DNA of 64,000 bases, from assembly GCA_025463545.1 (NCBI GenBank), contig JAODAR010000001.1, forward strand, positions 160,445-224,444, read 5' to 3'. Each line of letters opens with the position of its first letter. Within the stretch, counting starts at the first letter, position 1. A model generated the notes under the pieces. It saw only the letters and a list, made by a program, of their open reading frames with translations, had not been told where the DNA came from and did no database searches. The DNA comes from Microbacteriaceae bacterium (GTDB taxonomy: Bacteria > Actinomycetota > Actinomycetes > Actinomycetales > Microbacteriaceae). A program made the position numbers and the translations under genes. This document shows, piece after piece, positions 8,487 to 17,174 of this stretch.

Positions 8487-10013
8487 CTACTTCGATCCCT
8501 CCGTGGTCAGTGCGCCGGGAGCGCCGGCAGGGCTCAGCGTGCCGGCGGTGGCCAGGCCGCTGTCAGCGCTCAGGGGCCCGTCCTGCATCAGGTCCCACGG
8601 GCTGGAGAGGGTACCGCGGATGGCGGTCGCCGCGGCAACCAGCGGTGACACCAGGTGGGTGCGCCCGCCCTTGCCTTGCCGGCCCTCGAAGTTCCGGTTG
8701 CTGGTGGAAGCGCAGCGCTCCCCCGGTGCGAGCTGGTCCGGGTTCATGCCCAGGCACATCGAGCAGCCGGCGAACCGCCATTCTGCGCCGAAGTCGATGA
8801 AGATCTTGTCGAGGCCCTCAGCCTCGGCCTCGAGTCGCACGCGGGCGGAGCCCGGGACGACGAGCATCCGCACATTCTCGGCCTTGGTCTTGCCCTTGAT
8901 GATCTCAGCGGCGGCCCGAAGGTCTTCAACACGGCTGTTGGTGCAGGAACCGAGGAACACTGTGTCGACGCGGATCCCCTTCATCGGGGTTCCGGCGGCG
9001 AGGTCCATGTATTCGAGCGCGCGTTCGGCGGCGGATCGCTCGTTGGGGTCGAGGATGTCGGCCGGGTTCGGCACTGACTGGCTGAGTGAGACGCCCTGGC
9101 CCGGGTTGGTGCCCCAGGTTACGAACGGCTCCAGCTCGTCGGCGTCGAGAATGACCTCGGCGTCGAATGTTGCGCCGTCGTCGGAGGCGAGTGTCTCCCA
9201 GTAGGCGACCGCGTCGTCCCAGTCCCGGCCGGACGGGGCGTGTGCGCGGCCCTTGAGGTAGGCATAGGTGGTTTCGTCGGGGGCGACCATGCCCGCGCGG
9301 GCGCCCGCCTCGATCGACATGTTACAGATCGTCATCCGGCCCTCCATGGAGAGTGAGCGGATGGCGCTGCCCCGGTACTCGAGGACATAGCCCTGTCCCC
9401 CGCCGGTTCCGATTTTGGCGATCACCGCGAGGATGATGTCCTTGGCGGTGACACCCGGGCGGAGTTCGCCGTTGACCGTGATGGCCATGGTCTTGAACGG
9501 TTTCAGCGGCAGCGTCTGGGTGGCCATGACGTGCTCCACCTCGCTGGTGCCGATACCGAATGCCATTGCGCCGAACGCGCCGTGGGTCGACGTGTGAGAG
9601 TCGCCGCAGACGACCGTGATCCCGGGCTGGGTCAGGCCCAGCTGCGGGCCGACCACGTGCACAATGCCCTGCTCGATGTCGCCGAGCGAGTGCAGGCGGA
9701 TTCCGAATTCGTCGCAGTTGCGGCGCAGGGTCTCGATCTGGGTGCGGCTGGTGAGGTCGGCGATCGGACGGTCGATGCCGAGCGTCGGGGTGTTGTGGTC
9801 TTCCGTGGCGATCGTCAGGTCGGGGCGGCGCACCGGGCGTCCGGCAAGCCGCAGCCCGTCGAAGGCCTGCGGGCTGGTGACCTCGTGCACGAGGTGCAGG
9901 TCGATATAGATCAGGTCCGGAGTGCCGTCTTCACCCTTGGCAACCAGGTGTTTGTCCCAGACCTTTTCGGCCAGTGTGCGTGGACGTGCGTCCACAATTG
10001 GTGCGTTCGTCAT
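8487..10013 (-). CDS. leuC: 3-isopropylmalate dehydratase, large subunit
   Basis: Large aconitase-type subunit that holds the [4Fe-4S] cluster of isopropylmalate isomerase. The 508-residue protein shows [34 protein letters not shown], and the three cluster cysteines in [13 protein letters not shown] and [13 protein letters not shown], followed by [19 protein letters not shown]. An extra Ser/Ala/Gly tail after residue ~480 is not conserved. It is the first gene of the minus-strand run leuC-leuD-murA-plsC-gpsA-ddl. I could not identify a leader peptide or attenuator in the ~180 bp upstream. Confidence 0.96.
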   Translation of the reverse strand: MTNAPIVDARPRTLAEKVWDKHLVAKGEDGTPDLIYIDLHLVHEVTSPQAFDGLRLAGRPVRRPDLTIATEDHNTPTLGIDRPIADLTSRTQIETLRRNCDEFGIRLHSLGDIEQGIVHVVGPQLGLTQPGITVVCGDSHTSTHGAFGAMAFGIGTSEVEHVMATQTLPLKPFKTMAITVNGELRPGVTAKDIILAVIAKIGTGGGQGYVLEYRGSAIRSLSMEGRMTICNMSIEAGARAGMVAPDETTYAYLKGRAHAPSGRDWDDAVAYWETLASDDGATFDAEVILDADELEPFVTWGTNPGQGVSLSQSVPNPADILDPNERSAAERALEYMDLAAGTPMKGIRVDTVFLGSCTNSRVEDLRAAAEIIKGKTKAENVRMLVVPGSARVRLEAEAEGLDKIFIDFGAEWRFAGCSMCLGMNPDQLAPGERCASTSNRNFEGRQGKGGRTHLVSPLVAAATAIRGTLSSPWDLMQDGPLSADSGLATAGTLSPAGAPGALTTEGSK

Positions 10014-10195
10014 GTTCGTGGGTCTTCCTCAAGAATGTTCGTTCAGCCGACGACAAACTCCGCGACGAGGGAGGCCTTTAGAACGGGGCCTCGTCGCGGC
10101 AGAGAAGAAGAAGTCGACCGAGATGCACGCATTCAGGCTAACACCTCGAACTGAGGGGTACCGTCGGCGCGCGGCGGGGGTCCGCTGAGCCGCAC

Positions 10196-11038
10196 CTAGC
10201 CCGTGGGGTTGGCGCTTTCCGTCTCCTGCACCGGCTCCCCCAGCTGGGATTCGACGAAAACCACGCTCACGTTGTCCCGCCCACCGCGCTCGAGGGCCGC
10301 ATCCACCAGCGCATCAGCGATGGAGTGGGTGTCCGAGCCGGATCCGGAGCCATCGTGTGTTGCGAGCAGCCGGGAGATGTCCGCCGTGGTGAGTTCCTTG
10401 GTCAATCCGTCGGAGCAGATCAGGAAGGCATGACGACCGGCCGCCGGCATCAGCCATACGTCGGCGTCGACGAACTCGTCGGCGCCGATCGCCCGGGTGA
10501 TCACGTTGCGCTCCGGGTGGTGCTCGGCGTCGAGTGCGGTGATCAGGCCGGCGTCGACCATCTCCTGCACAGCGGAGTGGTCGACGCTCAACTGCACGAG
10601 GGTGCGGCCGTCCCAGGTATAAATGCGGGAATCGCCGATGTTGAAGGCCATCCAGTGAAAACCGATGTCCGCGCCGGCGTCAACGAAAGCCACACCGGCC
10701 AGGGTGGTGCCGGAGACCATCGTGCCGTAGTCGTCGGCCCCGCTGAGGTCGCGCACCGCGTCATTTGACGAGTGGATTGCGTCGAGGATGCGCTCCGGCG
10801 TGGAAGGCGCGCCCTGTTCGATGTGTTCCGTGAAGACGCGGATCACGGTCTGGCTGGCCGCGTCGCCGCGCGCGTGGCCGCCCATGCCGTCGGCTACCAG
10901 GTACACCGGTGGCTGGGCCAGGATGCTGTCCTCGTTGACCTTTCGAACAGCCCCCACATCACTCCGGGCGCTGAACGTGATCCGAACGGTCGATGCTGGC
11001 AGCTTGATTTCGCTCTCGCCGCTGACCGCCACGCGCAC
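10196..11038 (-). CDS. PP2C-family serine/threonine protein phosphatase
   Basis: Metal-dependent phosphatase of the bacterial PstP/PrpC type, expected to oppose Ser/Thr kinases. The 280-residue protein has SDVGAVRKVNEDSI, LVADGMGGHARGDAAS (metal-binding Asp-Gly), MVSGTTLAGVAF, NIGDSRIYTWDG, VITRAIG, LICSDGLTKEL and ERGGRDNVSVVFVES in correct order. There is no membrane segment, unlike PstP, so it is soluble. The start is GTG. No partner kinase is adjacent. Confidence 0.9.
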   Translation of the reverse strand: MRVAVSGESEIKLPASTVRITFSARSDVGAVRKVNEDSILAQPPVYLVADGMGGHARGDAASQTVIRVFTEHIEQGAPSTPERILDAIHSSNDAVRDLSGADDYGTMVSGTTLAGVAFVDAGADIGFHWMAFNIGDSRIYTWDGRTLVQLSVDHSAVQEMVDAGLITALDAEHHPERNVITRAIGADEFVDADVWLMPAAGRHAFLICSDGLTKELTTADISRLLATHDGSGSGSDTHSIADALVDAALERGGRDNVSVVFVESQLGEPVQETESANPTG

Positions 11039-11184
11039 CCCACTGAATGTCTCTGTATCTGTCGCGGACCCCGCACCGGAGTCTCACCGCCCCACTTCCG
11101 GGGATCGGTCTCCCACCGTACCAATTGCCGGCCCGGTTTCCCCAGCTAGCGGCCCAATCGATCGCCGCAAGCCAACCGAGCGGA

Positions 11185-12213
11185 TTATTCGCCGACCGGC
11201 TCAGGAATCTCCTCGGCCAGCGTGTGGCCGCGCTTGTGGGCGTCGCGGCTGGCCTTGATCAGGCTCGCCACGGTGGCGACCGCCATGGAGACGATGATCA
11301 CGCCGAGCGAGGTCCAGGTGTCGATTTCCGGCGCCCACTCGATGCCCTTGCCCCCGTTGATGAAGAACACCTCGTTGGTGTGGAGCGCGTGCAACACCAG
11401 CTTGACGCCGATGAAGGCGAGGATGAACGCAATCCCGTACTTCAGGTATTCGAGCCGCTCAAGCAGGCCGCCGAGGAGGAAGTACAGCTGGCGAAGCCCC
11501 ATCAGCGCGAAGATGTTGGCGGTGAAGACGATGAACGGACTCGTGGTGATGCCGAAGATCGCCGGGATGGAGTCGAGCGCGAAGATGAGGTCGGTTGTTC
11601 CGATCGCGATGAACACGATCAGCATCGGCGTGAACACCTTTTTGCCGTCGATGAGGGTACGGAGCTTCGACCCGTCGAAGGCGCTCGAGATTCGCATGTG
11701 CCGGCGGAGGTAGCGGATCACCACATTCTCAGCGTCGTCGTCCTCGGCCTCCTCTTTCGAGACTGCCTGGTGCACGGCGGTGTAGAGCAGGAATGCACCG
11801 AAGATATAGAAGATCCAGCTGAAGTTCTCGATCAGCTGCGCACCGAGCAGGATGAAGATCCCGCGCAGGACAAGGGCGATGATGATGCCCACCATCAGCA
11901 CTTCCTGCTGGTACTTCCGCGGCACGGAGAACCTCGCCATGATGATGACGAACACGAACAGGTTGTCGATGCTCAGGCTGTATTCGGTGAGCCAGCCGGC
12001 GAGGAACTGACCGGCGTGCTCGCCATCGGCGAGCAGGAGCATGAGCAGTGCGAAAATCAGGGCGAGGCTGACGTAGAACACCACCCAGAGGGCGGCTTCC
12101 TTGATCGAGGGAACGTGCGGCCGCTTGAAGACGATCAGCAGGTCGGCGAGGAGAACGAGGGTCAGAACGACCAGGGATCCGATTTCAAAGCCGAGCGGGA
12201 GAGCGAGTTCCAT
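11185..12213 (-). CDS. TerC/Alx-family membrane protein (probable manganese exporter)
   Basis: The 342-residue protein has eight or nine hydrophobic segments, the TerC motif SLSIDNLFVFVIIMARFSVP with a conserved Asp in a membrane helix, the second motif TTDLIFALDSIPAIFGITTSPFIVFTANIFALMGLRQLYFLLGG, and a charged cytoplasmic loop around 175-190. TerC/Alx proteins are implicated in Mn2+ export and protection of secreted metalloenzymes. The call is strengthened by a yybP-ykoY-type riboswitch in its leader. The ATG is preceded by GAAAGG. Confidence 0.9.
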   Translation of the reverse strand: MELALPLGFEIGSLVVLTLVLLADLLIVFKRPHVPSIKEAALWVVFYVSLALIFALLMLLLADGEHAGQFLAGWLTEYSLSIDNLFVFVIIMARFSVPRKYQQEVLMVGIIIALVLRGIFILLGAQLIENFSWIFYIFGAFLLYTAVHQAVSKEEAEDDDAENVVIRYLRRHMRISSAFDGSKLRTLIDGKKVFTPMLIVFIAIGTTDLIFALDSIPAIFGITTSPFIVFTANIFALMGLRQLYFLLGGLLERLEYLKYGIAFILAFIGVKLVLHALHTNEVFFINGGKGIEWAPEIDTWTSLGVIIVSMAVATVASLIKASRDAHKRGHTLAEEIPEPVGE

Positions 12214-12244
12214 AGGAACCTTTCACTGTGAGGGGGCGCCGGCG

Positions 12245-12385
12245 GGCAGCGCTGAGCCTGAAAGTCTCTCCCGCATCGGCACACCGATGCCATCGCGCCG
12301 GGACCTGCGACGGCGCGGTCCGTATTGACGTACACGATGTAGGACCCGCTACGGGCCCAGAGGGATACTCCCCTTCACTGCTCAC
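12245..12385 (-). promoter_or_regulatory. yybP-ykoY-type manganese riboswitch in the terC leader
   Basis: Reading the minus strand toward terC, the leader has GGGGAGTA followed at once by a complementary CCC (12373-12366 and on). About 100 nt later comes GCGGGAGAGACTTTC (ending 12260), then the start codon at 12213. The GGGGAGUA and GAGAC(C/U)UUC elements at the base of two stacked helices are the hallmark of the Mn2+-sensing yybP-ykoY class, which commonly controls TerC genes. Boundaries are approximate because no folding was computed. Confidence 0.75.
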
Positions 12386-12536
12386 ACTCTACCCGAATCC
12401 TGCCTTCTGCCCGCATACCGAAAACCGGATGAACCAGGCGCTGGTCGGCGAGAACCGGGCCAATCGCATCGTCTCGGACGGGGTATCCGGTTCTCGCGCT
12501 GCGGCACGGGTCGCGGCTTCCGCCTTCACGACGCGC

Positions 12537-12570
12537 GAAAAAGCCCTCCCGCGCAGTGCGGGAGGGCTTC
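12537..12570 (-). terminator. Intrinsic terminator after tRNA-Glu
   Basis: On the minus strand, directly downstream of the tRNA, AAGCCCTCCCGC pairs perfectly with GCGGGAGGGCTT around a 5-nt loop and is followed by a run of T. This strong GC hairpin plus U-tract would end the tRNA transcript. Confidence 0.85.
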
Positions 12571-12577
12571 GCAGTTG

Positions 12578-12650
12578 TGACCCCAGCGGGATTCGAACCC
12601 GCGTTACCGCCGTGAGAGGGCGATGTCCTAGGCCGCTAAACGATGGGGCC
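12578..12650 (-). tRNA. tRNA-Glu (anticodon CTC)
   Basis: A 73-nt minus-strand gene forms a complete cloverleaf. The acceptor stem GGCCCCA/TGGGGTC has discriminator A; there is a D-arm with TAGCGGCCTAGGACA, an anticodon stem CGCC/GGCG around the loop CTCTCAC (anticodon CTC, Glu), and a T-arm GCGGGTTCGAATCCCGC. CCA is not encoded. A terminator follows directly. Confidence 0.95.
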
Positions 12651-12719
12651 GTTTTTGCAACTTATCGAGTATGCCACACGCGAGACGGAGCATCCAAACC
12701 GAGCCGCCCAACCGGCGTT

Positions 12720-13619
12720 TCACGCATGGACAAGGAGCGCTCCGGGCACGACTTCAATGTCAATCGGGAGCGGGCCGATCCGCTCGCCGTCCGCATACGC
12801 GACCGCGTCATCCGCTTCAATCCGGACCGTTCGGCACCGGCTGAGTTCCACCTGGCGCAGAGTCGTATGCGTTCCAGAGAATACCTTCGGAAACACCCGC
12901 AGGAGGCCCAGGCGCGACAGCGGCGAAACGATGAAGAGGTCGAGTAGTCCGTCATCCAGAACCGCGCCGGGGGCGATCATCATTCCGCCGCCCAGCGACA
13001 CGTTGTTTGCGATCGAGACCAGCATGGCGCGGACTTCCCGTTCGACGCCGTCGACCGTGATGCGATAGCTGATCGGTCGGAACGTCGCCAGTTCGCGAAG
13101 GATGGCGAGCGTGTAGCGGCTCTTGCCCCGCGGCCACGCCATGTGGTTCGCCCGTTCGTTGACGACGGCGTCAAAACCCGCGGACAGCACGCCGGCGTAC
13201 CAGGTGGTGAGCTTCCCGTGCCGCACGCGCGCGGCGTCGATTGCCCGCGGCGGGCGGGTGATCGCCTTGAGAAGGTGCGCGATCGACGCTTCGGTGCTTT
13301 CGATCGGGATCTTGAGGCCTCGCGCCATGTCGTTGCCCGTGCCGCACGGCACGATGGCCATCGGAAGCCCGGTGCCGGCGACGACATTCGTCCCCAGGCT
13401 GATCATCCCGTCGCCGCCCACCACGACCAGCAGGTCGATGCCCGCCGCGACTTCCGCCTCGACCTCGCGCCGCAGGAGTTCGATGTTGGGTTCACTGAGC
13501 GTCGACACGGCGTGGCCTTCCGCCAGCAGGGCAGCAGCAACCCGGGGGCCGACGTCGCGTCTGCCGCCGAACGACGCGAACGGATTAATAGCAACGGTAA
13601 TACGGAGGGAGGCGGTCAC
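12720..13619 (-). CDS. Diacylglycerol kinase-family lipid kinase
   Basis: The 299-residue protein has the DAGK catalytic fold: ITVAINPFASFGG at the N-terminus, VVVGGDGMISLGTNVVAGTGLPMAIVPCGTGNDMARGL (GGDG nucleotide-binding loop and GTGND, about residues 62-100), and a C-terminal beta-sandwich with GGGMMIAPGAVLDDGLLDLFIV and AYADGERIGPLPIDIEVVPGALLV. It probably phosphorylates diacylglycerol or a related membrane lipid with ATP. The GTG start was chosen at the beginning of the homologous region; the frame is open far upstream but overlaps the divergent MBL gene. Confidence 0.88.
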   Translation of the reverse strand: MTASLRITVAINPFASFGGRRDVGPRVAAALLAEGHAVSTLSEPNIELLRREVEAEVAAGIDLLVVVGGDGMISLGTNVVAGTGLPMAIVPCGTGNDMARGLKIPIESTEASIAHLLKAITRPPRAIDAARVRHGKLTTWYAGVLSAGFDAVVNERANHMAWPRGKSRYTLAILRELATFRPISYRITVDGVEREVRAMLVSIANNVSLGGGMMIAPGAVLDDGLLDLFIVSPLSRLGLLRVFPKVFSGTHTTLRQVELSRCRTVRIEADDAVAYADGERIGPLPIDIEVVPGALLVHA

Positions 13620-13703
13620 TCTGCCGAGTATGCCGGATGCCGGCGACCTGCCCGGACAGTCACGATGTTGCATCGCGTATCGATTGGGTATTAGCTCGGG
13701 GTC

Positions 13704-14342
13704 ATGAAGCTCACCAAGATGGAACATTCCGCACTGCTCGTCGAACTCGGCGGGCAGAAGCTCTTTGTCGACCCGGGGTCGTTCACGACCGCATTGACCG
13801 AGACCGCCGGTACCGTCGCCGTCGTGATCACCCACGAGCACGCGGACCACTGGACGCCTGAGCAGTTGGACCGGATCCTGGCGATGAGCCCGGATGCCGT
13901 GATCTACGGGCCCGCGGGCGTGGCGGCGGCAGCAGCCGACTACGACATCACGGTGGTGAACGCCGGCGACACCGTCGAAGCCGGCCCGTTCACGCTGCGC
14001 TTCTTCGGCGGCACCCACGCCGTCATCCACCCGTCGATTCCTGTGGTTGACAACATCGGCGTGCTGATCAACAACGAGCTGTATTACGCCGGCGATTCCT
14101 TCGTCGTGCCAGAGGGCGTCGAGGTCGGCACCCTGGCGGTGCCGGCCGGTGCGCCGTGGCTGAAGATCAGCGAGGTCATCGACTATATTCTCGCGGTGAA
14201 GCCCAAGCGGAGCTTCCCGGTGCACGAGATGCTGCTCTCCCGCGCCGGCAAGGACATGTCCAACGGGCGAATCAAGACGGCGACCGAGCAGAACGGCGGC
14301 GAGTTCTTCGCGATCGAGCCGCACGAGTCATTGGACCTGTAA
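13704..14342 (+). CDS. MBL-fold metal-dependent hydrolase (UlaG-like)
   Basis: The 212-residue protein starts MKLTKMEHSALLVELGGQKLFVDPG, the N-terminal strand pattern of short metallo-beta-lactamase-fold enzymes. It carries the metal site THEHADHW (about 46-53), a later metal-binding His in FFGGTHAVIH, and YYAGDS with the bridging Asp. This resembles the UlaG/YtkL-like subgroup of predicted Zn/Mn hydrolases; the substrate cannot be told. It is divergent from the lipid kinase, with 84 bp between starts. Confidence 0.85.
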   Translation: MKLTKMEHSALLVELGGQKLFVDPGSFTTALTETAGTVAVVITHEHADHWTPEQLDRILAMSPDAVIYGPAGVAAAAADYDITVVNAGDTVEAGPFTLRFFGGTHAVIHPSIPVVDNIGVLINNELYYAGDSFVVPEGVEVGTLAVPAGAPWLKISEVIDYILAVKPKRSFPVHEMLLSRAGKDMSNGRIKTATEQNGGEFFAIEPHESLDL

Positions 14343-14418
14343 CGCTCAGACCCACCTGTTTCGCAGCCCGCGACATCAGAGCGCGACCGGCGTAGGATCT
14401 GCGTCATGGAGGTGGTGG

Positions 14419-14613
14419 ATGATGCAGGCAAACGTCGGTGAGCGGATTCTCATCCGCGGCAAGACTGTCGAATCCCCCGATCGGCACGGTGAGATTCTCG
14501 AGGTGCGGGGGGCCGACGGTCAACCGCCGTACTTCGTGCGCTTCGATGACGGCCACGAAGCGCTGGTGTACCCCGGCAGGGACTGCGTGGTTGAGCACGC
14601 GCAGGCCGGCTGA
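14419..14613 (+). CDS. DUF1918 domain protein
   Basis: A 64-residue protein, MQANVGERILIRGKTVESPDRHGEILEVRGADGQPPYFVRFDDGHEALVYPGRDC in its core, with an SH3-like beta-barrel pattern ending near VVEH. This is the typical complete DUF1918 protein common in actinobacteria; function is unknown. GGAGG lies just before the double ATG. It is the last gene before the low-GC cassette. Confidence 0.85.
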   Translation: MMQANVGERILIRGKTVESPDRHGEILEVRGADGQPPYFVRFDDGHEALVYPGRDCVVEHAQAG

Positions 14614-14744
14614 ACTCCAAGCGTTGCCGAATCGAGCCTCCGCCAGCAACTCCCGCGGGGCGTCGACGACCAGGTGTTCCCTGTGGCGGGCCGTTTTGAT
14701 GCCGGTTCCCGCGTTGTCAATTCCGAGTGCCCCACTCCGCCGCA

Positions 14745-14776
14745 TCGGCGGTACAGGCTATCGGCGGTACAGGCTA
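14745..14776. repeat. Perfect 16-bp tandem duplication at the cassette edge
   Basis: TCGGCGGTACAGGCTA occurs twice head to tail at 14745-14760 and 14761-14776. The second copy ends on the stop codon of the 797-residue gene, exactly where DNA composition changes from host-like to lower GC. Confidence 0.85.
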
Positions 14777-17167
14777 AGTAGTCCGCTTGTCATCCCGGTC
14801 TTTGTCGTCATCCAGAATATCGTCGATGATTTTCGGCACCTTTTCGCCCGGCGGTAGATCGACGTTGAAATTGTCAAGTCCGACATCGAAACGCACGCGT
14901 TCTTCCAGCTTGTGAGCGTCGCCTATCAGTTTCTTGCCATCGACGAGGTTCCCGGCACAGTCAAGCAATTCGATGTGGATCTTCTTCTCCTTTTGTGCGG
15001 CGGCCAGGTCGCCAATCTCCAAGAGCCGGTACATCCGGCGAAAGTCCGCGGCGGAAAGCACCTTCGGGTCGCCGTGCTTCACTCTGGAGAACAGTTTGAC
15101 CAGGCGCAGCCCGTCCAGTTCCTTGCGGTAGGGCGGGGCCTTGTCCTTCTTCTTGGGGTTCGCTTCCAGCTTTTCAATCAGCCGCTCGACGCGGCGGTGC
15201 GTGCGCTCGAGGGTTTTCAGCGGGCCTGCCCCGGCGTTTGCCAGCGACATGCTTTGATCATGCGAGGCCTGGCTGTTTTCCCTTTGCTTCTGCGGATCAG
15301 GGATGCGTTCCGCCCGCGAATAGGCGATAGCGGCGCGCATATTGAGCATGCGGTTCCGATAGCGGGTCTCGTCCAGCCGGCAGATGATTTCGGGGACGGC
15401 CGCCGAAAAGCCGGGATGGGCTGCCACGAAATATTCGTCGCCGCCCACCATGATCAAAACGCTCTTGCCGAAGTCGGGCATCTGCCAGACGACATCGCGC
15501 ATGTCTTTGCCGAATGCCTGCAGCGCTTCTTTTTCGATTTTCTCCATCATCGGCCGGTGATGAACGCCGATCTGTTTGTGGTACTCCCGAAAGATTGCGA
15601 CGATTTTTTCATACGTGAACCGTTTCTGATCGACGATAGGGCCGGTCGAGCGCAGTGTCTCGTCCAGCAGCTCGATATTCTCGAGGGCACGGTGGCTGAT
15701 CAGCTCATTGGAATTTTCGTACCAAAGCATCAAATCGACGCCGAGGTCGCGGATGTCGAAGGAGAAAAAGATCCAATCGGTGGCGTCGGCGGCAGAGGCG
15801 TAGAACTGGAACTCCGAGCCGTTTCCCGCCACAGCTATCTGTACGTTGCGGTGATCGTGGGTCAGCAGCCGCTCCAACACCGGCCAATATGATGTATCGA
15901 CCAGCGGGCCGACGCTCAGCCAGTTGAAGACCCGCAGGGCGTCTTCGTGATAGGCAACCAGCGTATTGCGCATCTCGTCCAGCTGGAATTCCTTGACGAA
16001 ATCGAGCATGTTCAGGACCACGAGCCAGAACTCGAGCAGCGCCTTCTGCGCCGTAGCGGTGTATTTGACACCTTCAGCGAGTTGGGGACGCCGAAGCAGT
16101 TTCTTGCGTACGTCGCGGATCACGTCCGGGTTCCCGAACAGTCGCAGCTTGTACTGAATGAAAGCCACCGTCCAGACGGTATCGACGAAAATGTGGTTGT
16201 AGTCGTAGCGCCGGTCCTTGTTGTACGGCGTGAAGACAAACTCCCTGAGCCTGACCGCCTGCCTGGAGGCGAGGATAAAGCGCGTCCAGACGAATTCCTT
16301 GCCCCGCGAATCATCTTTGGGCGGGTCAGGCTTCTCCACGGCAAACTGGTTGACGATCTTCGGCAGCGTCTCACCTTTGGCGGCGAACCGGGCCACGCCG
16401 CCTGCCTTGAGCGACTCCGTCAGCAGCAGGAAGACGGTTTCGATCGCCGTGTTATGAAACTGCCTGCCGGCCAGGCCAAAGTAGATGTCGAATTGGTAAT
16501 TCTTTTTTTTCAACGCCTTTTGCAGGTCCTTGATCGCCTGGAGCCGCTTGTCCCTTTCTTGTGTATCCTCGAGCTTCCGCGCCTCTTTCGCAGCCTCCGG
16601 CAAGATATCGACGAGCAGTATCTCTTTGAGCCGGTCGTTGAGTAACTTCAGGCGGGCGATGAAGTGCTCCCGCTTGCACTCCAGGGTCAGGACGTAGGCG
16701 ACCTTGTAGTTTTGACCGGCCAGGAAGAACTTGTCACCGTTGACGTTGAAAAGTTTTTCGATTTCTGCCCGACGCAGCTCGATGTATTTGGAGGACAAAG
16801 TGTAGCCAATCACTTTATCGTTGAGGTCTTTGATCCCGGTGTTATCCCGCGCTTCGCCGGGGAACGAAATACTGTACAGTTTCAACTCTTTAGCGGGATT
16901 CGTGTGGTGCTGCAGCGTGGAGTGGAAGTCGACCACGCGGCTGTAAAGGACGATGGTGGGAAGCTGGTCCTTCAATGCGTCTAACAGCGCCTTAACCCCG
17001 TCCTGGTCCGGGGCTCGCTTCGTGAGCAGGTCGCGGATGTAGTCGGAATGTTTCCAGACCGGTGAAGGCGCCTCGCCGTCGCTGTTGTAGAAGGGATTCG
17101 CCTTCCGGCCCTCGAGGGTCAGCTGGCTGTCGGCGCTGTGCCCTTGGGAATCCTCCGGCCCCGCCAT
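14774..17167 (-). CDS. Unknown large protein with a D...GGDE palm-like pattern
   Basis: I do not recognise this 797-residue protein. Visible parts are a Lys/Glu-rich N-terminal half with helices around 125-225, a hydrophobic/aromatic region 325-425, and a segment (about 463-600) where WIFFSFDIRDLG (D471, D474) is followed about 100 residues later by VLIMVGGDEYFVAAHP (GGDE at 575-578). A strand-Asp followed by strand-GGDE-strand is how GGDEF, Cas10 and related palm nucleotidyl cyclases present metal ligands, so a divergent cyclase core is possible. The C-terminus (650-797) is charged. No signal peptide or TM segment is clear. It lies 7 nt after the 1055-residue gene with GAGGA before ATG, so it is co-transcribed. 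GC is far below the neighbours, a sign of transfer. Confidence 0.8.
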   Translation of the reverse strand: MAGPEDSQGHSADSQLTLEGRKANPFYNSDGEAPSPVWKHSDYIRDLLTKRAPDQDGVKALLDALKDQLPTIVLYSRVVDFHSTLQHHTNPAKELKLYSISFPGEARDNTGIKDLNDKVIGYTLSSKYIELRRAEIEKLFNVNGDKFFLAGQNYKVAYVLTLECKREHFIARLKLLNDRLKEILLVDILPEAAKEARKLEDTQERDKRLQAIKDLQKALKKKNYQFDIYFGLAGRQFHNTAIETVFLLLTESLKAGGVARFAAKGETLPKIVNQFAVEKPDPPKDDSRGKEFVWTRFILASRQAVRLREFVFTPYNKDRRYDYNHIFVDTVWTVAFIQYKLRLFGNPDVIRDVRKKLLRRPQLAEGVKYTATAQKALLEFWLVVLNMLDFVKEFQLDEMRNTLVAYHEDALRVFNWLSVGPLVDTSYWPVLERLLTHDHRNVQIAVAGNGSEFQFYASAADATDWIFFSFDIRDLGVDLMLWYENSNELISHRALENIELLDETLRSTGPIVDQKRFTYEKIVAIFREYHKQIGVHHRPMMEKIEKEALQAFGKDMRDVVWQMPDFGKSVLIMVGGDEYFVAAHPGFSAAVPEIICRLDETRYRNRMLNMRAAIAYSRAERIPDPQKQRENSQASHDQSMSLANAGAGPLKTLERTHRRVERLIEKLEANPKKKDKAPPYRKELDGLRLVKLFSRVKHGDPKVLSAADFRRMYRLLEIGDLAAAQKEKKIHIELLDCAGNLVDGKKLIGDAHKLEERVRFDVGLDNFNVDLPPGEKVPKIIDDILDDDKDRDDKRTT

Positions 17168-17174
17168 CTATTCC

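Noticed and set aside
11047..12231. 394-codon acidic frame opposite terC
   Set aside because: Antisense shadow of a clear TerC gene; low-complexity Glu/Asp/His composition.
15300..15830. True GGDEF diguanylate cyclase
   Set aside because: Only the GGDE tetrad and an upstream Asp strand are present; the FK/ND-type signature and normal spacing are missing, so only a divergent palm domain is proposed.
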